Shown: positions 1 to 4,406 of the stretch, piece by piece
How the letters are laid out: each line of letters starts with the position of its first letter
Numbering within the stretch: the stretch's first letter is position 1
DNA from: HyVt-337 sp964428895
GTDB lineage: Bacteria > Planctomycetota > Phycisphaerae > SM23-33
Length of the DNA stretch: 5,182 bases
NCBI GenBank assembly: GCA_964428895.1
Contig: CAYRZU010000133.1
Location: 1-5,182 of the forward strand
Direction of reading: 5' to 3'
The notes under the pieces: model-generated
Seen by the model: the letters and a program-made list of their open reading frames with translations, nothing else
Database searches by the model: none
What the model was told of the DNA's origin: nothing
Program-made: the position numbers and the translations under genes

Positions 1-1101
1 ACGGAGGATCCGGCCCAGTTCATGGCGGAGCTTCCCAACGTCGACGCGATCTTCCGAGGTGACGGCGAGGAAGCGATTGCGGAGTTCTGCCAGGGCGAGC
101 CCTTCGAGAGCATCCAGGGGCTGAGCTTCCGCAAGAACGGCGAGCTTGTCCACAACCCCAGCCGCGAGTACGGCCCCATCCAGGAGTTCTACCCCAATCG
201 TAAGCTGCGCCGGTGCAAGTACGAACTGACGGTCGAGGAAGTTCCCCTGGGCCTGGAGATCGACACGGTGTCGAGCTCGCGCGGCTGTCCGTTTAACTGC
301 AAGTTCTGCTCGTTCACACGGAACCCGTGGGGGGGAAAACGCGGCTGGAGCGCCCGCTCGCCGGAATCGGTGGTCAACGAAATTGCCGAGATCGACGCCA
401 AAATCGTCATCTTCATCGACGACCTGTTTACCCACGACATGGAGCGTGTGGAACGCATCTGCGATTTGCTCATCGAACGGGGAATACGGAAGAAGTATGT
501 CATCAACGCACGGCTGGAGGTGGCCAAGCATCCGCGCATTCTGGACAAGATGCAGCGGGCGGGCTTTGTCATGCTGCTGCTGGGGATCGAGTCCGCTCAC
601 GACAAGACGTTGCGGTCGATGGGCAAGGGCTTCAACACCGAGAAGATCCGCGGATACTTCAAGGAGCTTCGAGATCGGCCCATGCTGCTGCATGGCTACT
701 TCATCCTGGGTAACATCGGCGAGAGTGTCGAGGAGATGGAGCAGATGGTGCCCTTCGCCCATGAACTGGGCGTGGACACGCTGGCCCTGACCATGTTGCG
801 GAACAGCCCGTATTCCGGGCTGGAAGAACTCGTCAAGGCCAGCCCGAGCTATCATTTCGCCGAGAGCGGCAAGATTTACTCCGACCACTGCTCGATCAAG
901 CAACTCCGCAAGCTTCGCCGGCGCCTGTACCAGGAGTTCTACACCTTCAAGCAGGTGGCGCGTGTCATCCACAAAGGCTTGCGATTCGGCGGCGGCGAGT
1001 TCATCCCGGACCTGCTATGGAAACTCCCGGTGTTCGGCTCGGGGTTGGTCAAACACTACCACCAACGAGCCAAACGCCGTTCGGGCCGCAAACGCCAGTG
1101 A
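1..1101 (+). CDS. B12-binding-type radical SAM protein, 3' part (5' end outside window)
   Basis: The reading frame is open from base 1, and the first codons (TEDPAQFMAELPNVDAIFRG) look like the end of a cobalamin-binding domain, whose usual closing motif is a vD-rGEGE type sequence (here VDAIFRGDGEEA). The gene therefore starts upstream, and the ATG at 22 is probably internal. The radical SAM core follows: the CxxxCxxC cluster motif is at 286-309 (GCPFNCKFC), ligating a [4Fe-4S] cluster that reductively cleaves S-adenosylmethionine. Later landmarks are FIDDLF (about 412-429), LLGIES (about 571-588) and the GYFILGNIGES segment (about 694-726), all typical of the TIM-barrel core in BchE-like and other B12 radical SAM enzymes. 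The C-terminus is a helical extension ending in a very basic tail (RAKRRSGRKRQ). The substrate cannot be read from the sequence. Family members act in methylation, ring-forming and lipid or cofactor modification. The protein has no membrane segment and is presumably cytosolic. Confidence 0.9.
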   Translation, partial: TEDPAQFMAELPNVDAIFRGDGEEAIAEFCQGEPFESIQGLSFRKNGELVHNPSREYGPIQEFYPNRKLRRCKYELTVEEVPLGLEIDTVSSSRGCPFNCKFCSFTRNPWGGKRGWSARSPESVVNEIAEIDAKIVIFIDDLFTHDMERVERICDLLIERGIRKKYVINARLEVAKHPRILDKMQRAGFVMLLLGIESAHDKTLRSMGKGFNTEKIRGYFKELRDRPMLLHGYFILGNIGESVEEMEQMVPFAHELGVDTLALTMLRNSPYSGLEELVKASPSYHFAESGKIYSDHCSIKQLRKLRRRLYQEFYTFKQVARVIHKGLRFGGGEFIPDLLWKLPVFGSGLVKHYHQRAKRRSGRKRQ

Positions 1102-1127
1102 CACAGCTCACTTTCTGGGTCCGCCGC

Positions 1128-1155
1128 TTGCAGAATGGGCTCGGTGCGGTAGAAT
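1128..1155 (+). promoter_or_regulatory. Candidate sigma70-like promoter upstream of the 19-codon ORF
   Basis: TTGCAG at 1128-1133 and TAGAAT at 1150-1155 are separated by 16 bases. The -10 box matches the TATAAT consensus at five of six positions and the -35 box at four of six. Transcription would start near 1162, between the radical SAM stop codon and the small ORF at 1202. Chance matches of this quality occur, so this rests mainly on position. Confidence 0.4.
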
Positions 1156-1201
1156 GCGTTCGGCCAATCAGCACCGCGGCCTAGAAAGTAGAGGCGTTCT
1201 A

Positions 1202-1261
1202 ATGCAAGTGATCAACGGACAACTCGTCACGACGTTGCGCCTCCGGTGGACTGCGGCCTAG
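1202..1261 (+). CDS. Possible small protein of 19 residues
   Basis: ATG at 1202 opens a short frame, MQVINGQLVTTLRLRWTAA, ending at TAG 1259-1261. A Shine-Dalgarno AGAGG at 1190-1194 lies seven bases before the ATG, which is ideal spacing. A candidate promoter lies upstream and a terminator-like hairpin begins 29 bases after the stop, so the ORF sits inside what looks like its own transcript of about 155 bases. The peptide has no signal or membrane segment and resembles nothing I recognise. GAGGCG at 1191-1196 could pair with CGCCTC at 1238-1243, which would hide the ribosome site. It may instead be non-coding sequence or the 3' end of the radical SAM transcript. Confidence 0.3.
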   Translation: MQVINGQLVTTLRLRWTAA

Positions 1262-1290
1262 CTAAGCAGAATCTCTGATTGATGCTTTGT

Positions 1291-1318
1291 CGGCTTCTCC
1301 TGCGGGAGCGGCCGTTTT
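1291..1318 (+). terminator. Probable Rho-independent terminator
   Basis: The arms CGGCTTCTCC (1291-1300) and GGAGCGGCCG (1305-1314) pair over ten positions with one mismatch and one T-G wobble around a TGCG loop, followed by TTTT and then CATTTCC. The T-run is short but present. It would end transcription from the radical SAM gene or from the small unit starting near 1162. Confidence 0.6.
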
Positions 1319-1484
1319 CATTTCCTCTCCCGTAGCGTCCCCCTCGGCGGCAACGTCTCTTCTCCTGGTCGCTGCTGCAATGACCCCCCAGAACGAAAGG
1401 GCCGTTCATGTCTGTCCAATACGGGCAACACGAGACCGTCGCGCCCCTCGGGCGCCAACGATTCCAGCATACCCCCTCAGTACG

Positions 1485-1489
1485 AGGAG
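1485..1489 (+). promoter_or_regulatory. Ribosome binding site deciding the TTG start of the RNHCP gene
   Basis: AGGAG lies six bases before TTG at 1496. There is no ATG or GTG in this frame between the preceding stop and the conserved cysteine region, so this site is the main support for the TTG start. Confidence 0.7.
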
Positions 1490-1495
1490 ATTCGG

Positions 1496-1879
1496 TTGAA
1501 ACAAGATCGAAGACACAAGCAAGAACGCCGCGGGCCGGGCCCCGCGTTCGTATGCGAGCACTGCGGCCAGGTCGCGGGCGGCCAAGCCCCGGGCACGCAG
1601 CACCGCAACCACTGTCCGCACTGTCTGTGGAGCCTGCACGTGGACCGTCAGATCGGCGACCGCCGCCTTGGCTGCAAGGGGCCAATGAAGCCGATCGCCG
1701 TGTCGGTCCGCCCGGACGGCGAGTGGGCCATCGTCCGCCGCTGCACCACCTGCGACCGTATCCGCACCAACCGCATCGCCGGCGACGACAACGAATTGGC
1801 CCTGATGAGCCTAGCCGTCCGCCCGCTGGCCCGCCCGCCGTTCCCGCTGGACCGGCTGGCCGACGGCGTGAAGGAATAG
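1496..1879 (+). CDS. RNHCP-domain protein (cysteine-rich, function unknown)
   Basis: The 127-residue product carries the signature of the RNHCP family: RNHCPHCLWSLHVD at residues 37-50, then GDRRLGCKGPM (54-64) and the NR...DDN segment (92-99). Seven cysteines are arranged as C20-x2-C23, C40-x2-C43, C60 and C83-x2-C86, with nearby H39 and H48. This suggests metal-binding knuckles, probably zinc, although the family's biochemistry is not established. The N-terminus is very basic (KQDRRHKQERR), which would suit nucleic acid binding; that is inference. The length fits a single-domain family member. There is no signal peptide or membrane segment, so it should be cytosolic. The start is TTG with a good Shine-Dalgarno. 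The phosphotransferase gene follows 118 bases downstream with no T-tailed terminator between, so the two are probably co-transcribed. Confidence 0.88.
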   Translation: MKQDRRHKQERRGPGPAFVCEHCGQVAGGQAPGTQHRNHCPHCLWSLHVDRQIGDRRLGCKGPMKPIAVSVRPDGEWAIVRRCTTCDRIRTNRIAGDDNELALMSLAVRPLARPPFPLDRLADGVKE

Positions 1880-1890
1880 ACCTGTGTAGG

Positions 1891-1911
1891 GCGTGCAACT
1901 TGCTTGCACGC
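1891..1911 (+). repeat. Perfect inverted repeat, RNA hairpin after the RNHCP gene
   Basis: The arms GCGTGCAA (1891-1898) and TTGCACGC (1904-1911) are exact reverse complements around the five-base loop CTTGC, starting 11 bases after the RNHCP stop codon. No T-run follows, so it is not a standard intrinsic terminator. It could be a 3'-end stabiliser, a processing site, a protein operator or a copy of a dispersed intergenic element. Confidence 0.6.
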
Positions 1912-1933
1912 GGAATGACAAGAGACTTTCGAG

Positions 1934-1943
1934 AGGAGGTGAT
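1934..1943 (+). promoter_or_regulatory. Exceptionally strong Shine-Dalgarno ahead of a short leader ORF
   Basis: AGGAGGTGAT is a ten-base perfect complement to the canonical 3' end of 16S rRNA. The core AGGAGG ends eight bases before ATG 1948 but only two bases before ATG 1942, so 1948 is the likely start served. It is too far (58 bases) to act directly on the phosphotransferase ATG at 1998, which has its own site. Confidence 0.65.
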
Positions 1944-1957
1944 GGCTATGACATCAC
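1939..1957 (+). promoter_or_regulatory. Inverted repeat holding a start codon in its loop
   Basis: GTGATG (1939-1944) and CATCAC (1952-1957) are exact reverse complements around the seven-base loop GCTATGA, which contains ATG 1948-1950. As RNA, the tail of the strong Shine-Dalgarno would lie in the stem and the start codon in the loop. As DNA it is a dyad that could be an operator. Either reading is inference from symmetry. Confidence 0.45.
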
Positions 1958-2031
1958 GGAACGAACATGTCGAAACACGAGTAGGAAGGAATGAAACATG
2001 GAACCTACTGACTATTGTTTTGCTGCTTTAG
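1948..2031 (+). CDS. Possible 27-residue leader peptide overlapping the phosphotransferase start
   Basis: ATG 1948 follows the ten-base perfect Shine-Dalgarno at ideal spacing and opens a 27-codon frame ending at TAG 2029-2031. The first half is polar and charged (MTSRNEHVETRVGRNE) and the end is hydrophobic (WNLLTIVLLL). It runs in a different frame from the phosphotransferase gene, covers that gene's Shine-Dalgarno (1983-1990), and stops 34 bases inside it. Ribosomes on this ORF would cross the downstream initiation site, so a regulatory role by interference or by unfolding the leader is plausible. No run of a single amino acid codon, as in classic attenuators, is visible. It could be a chance ORF beside a standby ribosome site. 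Confidence 0.4.
   Translation: MTSRNEHVETRVGRNETWNLLTIVLLL
1983..1990 (+). promoter_or_regulatory. Ribosome binding site of the phosphotransferase gene
   Basis: AGGAAGGA lies seven bases before ATG 1998 and fixes that start. It sits inside the possible leader ORF, so leader translation would pass over it. Confidence 0.7.
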
Positions 2032-3032
2032 ATGATGGAACGCAGGCCAACGAGCGTGTGCTGGGCGGCCTGCAGACGTACGGATTCGGCAATGTGGACG
2101 CACTGGAGACGCTGGCCGTCGCTCCGCACGAACGCGTGCGAGCCCTGCGAGGCCGGCGCACGTTCGGGCTGGATGTGTGCGTGAAGTTCTACGATCTGTC
2201 GCCGACGGCGCGGCAGGAGAACGGGTTGGACGGCCTGCGCCGCAGCGCAAGGGCCTTGCGGGCGCTGCGGACCGTGTCCCCGGCGCCGGAGTTGATCGGC
2301 GCCGAGGAAGATGCCGCATTGTTCGGTCTGCCGGCGCTGATTACGACGTTCGCCGGCGACCCGTGGCCGCACGTCATCGGCGACATGGGCGGTCCGTCGC
2401 GGATGAAGGCGGTCGATGACATCGTCGATGCGGCTGTGACCTTGACGCGGATCGATCCGCAGGATGTCTCTGTGCCACCGACCACGCCGGACAAGGTCAA
2501 CGATCGGTTCTCGGAGATGCTTGATGCCGAGGTGGAGGGGTACACGCACTGGCTGGAGACGAACGGTGCGGACGCCGGCGGAGACGTCCGTGAACTGGTT
2601 GTCAAGAGTGTCCGGGTGTTTGCGGCGAATCGGCCGCGCCTGAATCTGACGTCGCTGATTCAGCGGGAGCCCACCGAAGGCAACATCGCCGTGCGCGACG
2701 GAGAGTTCTCGGCCTTCATCGATTGGGACAAGATCACGGCCGCGGCCCCGCAGGAAGACCTGGGCAAGCTGGTCGCCAGTCTGCTGCTCCTGCCGATAGA
2801 TGAGGACGAGCGGCTCGAGATGGTGCGCCGCCTGCTGACCCGCTACCACTTGGCCACGGGCTTCAGTGCGGCCGAGACGTTCGAGCCGGCCATGATCCAG
2901 GCGCTCAGCTACGTGCTGCACCAGTTGGTCATTTACAGCCGGGCCGACACGATCTGGCCGGTGTCGGTCATCCTCGATGAACTGGATATCGGTGACCCAG
3001 CCAAGAGCGACTTGTGGTCTGCGGTCGCATAG
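1998..3032 (+). CDS. APH/choline-kinase-like phosphotransferase family protein with altered catalytic motif
   Basis: The 344-residue product has the layout of the aminoglycoside phosphotransferase / choline kinase fold. A lysine in VKFYD (K63) fits the nucleotide-binding lysine. It is followed by ALRALRTVSPAPELIGAEED (87-105) and the hinge-like LPALITTFAGDPW (111-123). The C-lobe has QREPTEGN (222-229) where the family usually has HGDxxxxN, then FIDWDK (240-245) holding the DW(D/E) metal-binding motif, and a PxxDL-type segment (PQEDLGKL, 251-258). The putative catalytic Asp is thus Glu224, while Asn229 and Asp242 are kept. The substrate is unknown; family members phosphorylate antibiotics, choline, sugars or proteins. 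It is cytosolic, with no signal peptide. It lies downstream of the RNHCP gene and ends nine bases before a strong terminator. A resistance role should not be assumed. Confidence 0.8.
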   Translation: MEPTDYCFAALDDGTQANERVLGGLQTYGFGNVDALETLAVAPHERVRALRGRRTFGLDVCVKFYDLSPTARQENGLDGLRRSARALRALRTVSPAPELIGAEEDAALFGLPALITTFAGDPWPHVIGDMGGPSRMKAVDDIVDAAVTLTRIDPQDVSVPPTTPDKVNDRFSEMLDAEVEGYTHWLETNGADAGGDVRELVVKSVRVFAANRPRLNLTSLIQREPTEGNIAVRDGEFSAFIDWDKITAAAPQEDLGKLVASLLLLPIDEDERLEMVRRLLTRYHLATGFSAAETFEPAMIQALSYVLHQLVIYSRADTIWPVSVILDELDIGDPAKSDLWSAVA

Positions 3033-3040
3033 GTCCAAGC

Positions 3041-3084
3041 GAAGCGCGGCGGGGCTCTGCGTCCCGTCGCGCTTCTTTCTTTCT
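3041..3084 (+). terminator. Strong Rho-independent terminator
   Basis: The 13-base arms at 3041-3053 (GAAGCGCGGCGGG) and 3063-3075 (CCCGTCGCGCTTC) pair fully with one G-T wobble around a nine-base loop. They are followed by the T-rich run TTTCTTTCT. It begins nine bases after the phosphotransferase stop and closes that transcript. Confidence 0.9.
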
Positions 3085-3097
3085 GAGGGCCGAAGGA

Positions 3098-3126
3098 TTG
3101 ACCGGCCGCCTGCGGACGACGATAAC
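3098..3126 (+). promoter_or_regulatory. Sigma70-like promoter of the thioredoxin-like gene
   Basis: TTGACC (3098-3103) and GATAAC (3121-3126) are separated by 17 bases, five and four matches respectively to consensus. Transcription would start near 3133, giving a leader of about 17 bases with the Shine-Dalgarno inside it. The promoter lies just after the preceding terminator. This position also argues against using ATG 3129 as the start. Confidence 0.65.
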
Positions 3127-3149
3127 AGATGACCGAAAGGGGTCCACAC

Positions 3150-4310
3150 ATGAAGGCTCGAGAGCAAGCGGTTCCGTTGGAATTGAAGCGAGATGCTAAG
3201 GTTGCCAAGGGGGGCGTGCGGCTGACGGTTATGGATGAGGCCGGCCAGCCGGTGGCAGGGGCGCGGATCGCACGGTTCGCCCGGTGGGACGACTTCCGGC
3301 CGTCGGCGCCCATGGACAGCGGCTTGGTCATGTTCTCCATGAAAGGCCCCGTTCCGCGGACGGGCAAGCGGGGGACGGTCACACTGAAGCCGGGCCAGAT
3401 CATCCCCGGCAAGCCGTCCAAGAGCCGACCGATCTGGCCGATTGTGGTCATTCATGAAGAGCGAAAGCTCGGAGCGATCCGATCTGTTCTTCCCGCCACG
3501 GCCGGGCGGTCGGGTAAACTAACGCTTCAGCCGTTGACACGCGTGCGGGGCAAGCTGACCAGCACCTCACTGGACAAGCTCGGCCAGACGCTCCACGACG
3601 GCCGCGCCGAAGCGCTCATCGGCAAGCTTTGGCCAATCCTGAGCCTCAGCGACCGGCCGCGATATGAGCTGTTCCTGCCGCCGGGCAAGGTCACCCTCCG
3701 AGGCGGCAGCGAAGACACCTTCAGCGGCTGGAAGAAGCTCAACATCAAGCCGGGCCAGAAGAGCATCAACGTCGACATCGACCTGCCCGCCAATCGCATC
3801 GCCCGCCTGATCGGCAAACGGGCGCCGGAGTTTAGGAACATCGTTGGGTGGAACAAGTTCGGCCCGACCACGATGAAGGCCCTGCGCGGCAAGGTCGTCG
3901 TGCTGGACTTTTGGAGCGTCTATTGCGGCCCATGCGTCGCCTGCATGCCGCTACTGATGAAGCTTCACGACACCTACCACGCCAAGGGCCTGGAAATCAT
4001 CGCCATCCACAACGATGACGTGAAGACGTGGAAGGAACTGGACGGTCATTGCAGGATGTTCGCAAAGGACTATTGGGGCGGCCGCGAGCTGCCGTTCCGC
4101 GTTGCCATAGATAACGGCGACCGGACGCACATTCCGGGCTTTCCGAAGCGCTTCGTCCTCTACGGTCACATGACCGCCAACTACGGCATCTGGCGCTTGC
4201 CGACGACCATTCTGATCGACAAGCAGGGGCGCGTGGTCTCGACCTTCGACGTTCGCATCGATCCGAAGCAGGTCGCCAAACGGATCGAACGACTACTGCG
4301 TCGGCCTTGA
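3150..4310 (+). CDS. Thioredoxin-fold (TlpA/redoxin-like) protein with N-terminal carboxypeptidase-regulatory-like region
   Basis: ATG 3150 is chosen because AAAGGGG (3136-3142) lies seven bases upstream; the in-frame ATG at 3129 has no such site and lies next to the -10 box. The product has 386 residues. Residues about 21-45 (GGVRLTVMDEAGQPVAGARI) resemble the first strands of a carboxypeptidase-regulatory-like beta-sandwich, and residues to about 215 look beta-rich. A redoxin domain follows: APEF (225-228), VVVLDFWSVYCGPCVAC (249-265) with the redox pair C259/C262 in a CGPC motif, and the cis-proline loop LPTTILID (350-357). Such domains reduce or oxidise disulfides. No signal peptide or lipobox is visible, and an in-frame TAA at 3123-3125 excludes an upstream extension, which is unusual for a TlpA-like protein. 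Cys265 directly after the motif and Cys301 are extra cysteines. Its substrate is unknown. It probably forms its own transcription unit. Confidence 0.85.
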   Translation: MKAREQAVPLELKRDAKVAKGGVRLTVMDEAGQPVAGARIARFARWDDFRPSAPMDSGLVMFSMKGPVPRTGKRGTVTLKPGQIIPGKPSKSRPIWPIVVIHEERKLGAIRSVLPATAGRSGKLTLQPLTRVRGKLTSTSLDKLGQTLHDGRAEALIGKLWPILSLSDRPRYELFLPPGKVTLRGGSEDTFSGWKKLNIKPGQKSINVDIDLPANRIARLIGKRAPEFRNIVGWNKFGPTTMKALRGKVVVLDFWSVYCGPCVACMPLLMKLHDTYHAKGLEIIAIHNDDVKTWKELDGHCRMFAKDYWGGRELPFRVAIDNGDRTHIPGFPKRFVLYGHMTANYGIWRLPTTILIDKQGRVVSTFDVRIDPKQVAKRIERLLRRP

Positions 4311-4335
4311 CGTACGCGGGGGACCGGCGGATACT
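4307..4335 (+). promoter_or_regulatory. Sigma70-like promoter of the aminotransferase gene
   Basis: TTGACG (4307-4312) and GATACT (4330-4335) are separated by 17 bases. The -35 box overlaps the TGA stop codon (4308-4310) of the thioredoxin-like gene. Transcription would start near 4342, giving a leader of about 65 bases. No T-tailed terminator was seen between the two genes, so read-through from upstream is also possible. Confidence 0.55.
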
Positions 4336-4406
4336 GTGCGGCTTCGCGGCCCGGTGCGGGTGGCGATCCGGTGAGTTGAAACCCCACTCCCTCTTAGGAG
4401 ACGATC

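Larger units (their letters stand above)
1102..1495. other. Intergenic region of 394 bases with a possible mini transcription unit and a leader
   Basis: No protein-coding gene of ordinary length is supported here. The first half holds a candidate promoter (1128-1155), a 19-codon ORF with a Shine-Dalgarno (1202-1261) and a terminator-like hairpin (1291-1318). The second half (1319-1495) is the apparent leader of the RNHCP gene. It contains two small hairpins: GAACG/CGTTC at 1391-1395 and 1403-1407, and GCGCCC/GGGCGC at 1441-1446 and 1450-1455 with a three-base loop. I saw no convincing promoter in this second half and recognise no known riboswitch class. Confidence 0.6.

Noticed and set aside
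22..24. ATG 22 as true start of the radical SAM gene
   Set aside because: The frame is open to base 1, the upstream residues fit the cobalamin-binding domain, and no Shine-Dalgarno sits at the right distance.
1176..1261. Nine-base direct repeat GCGGCCTAG at 1176-1184 and 1253-1261 flanking the small ORF
   Set aside because: It is short and GC-rich, could occur by chance at this scale, and no transposase or target-site structure lies between the copies.
1227..1898. 223-codon open frame on the - strand
   Set aside because: It is a shadow of the RNHCP gene and its leader, very rich in Arg and Gly, with no recognisable domain.
1408..2031. 207-codon + strand frame starting at ATG 1408 with an AAGG upstream
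   Set aside because: It overlaps the whole RNHCP gene in another frame, and that gene has clear family motifs. The product is low-complexity Arg/Pro-rich. Only its last 27 codons, with a strong Shine-Dalgarno of their own, are kept as a possible leader ORF.
1998..3032. Reading the phosphotransferase as an antibiotic resistance gene
   Set aside because: Only the fold is recognisable and the catalytic motif is atypical; the family is broad, and nothing nearby indicates resistance or a mobile element.
3129..3149. Earlier ATG start for the thioredoxin-like gene
   Set aside because: No Shine-Dalgarno precedes it and it begins two bases after the -10 box, before the expected transcript start; ATG 3150 has an ideal site.
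2028..3455. 475-codon open frame on the - strand
   Set aside because: It lies opposite the phosphotransferase gene and runs through the terminator into the thioredoxin-like gene. Its composition is Arg/Pro/Gln/His-rich as expected from reading GC-rich codons backwards, and no family motif is visible.
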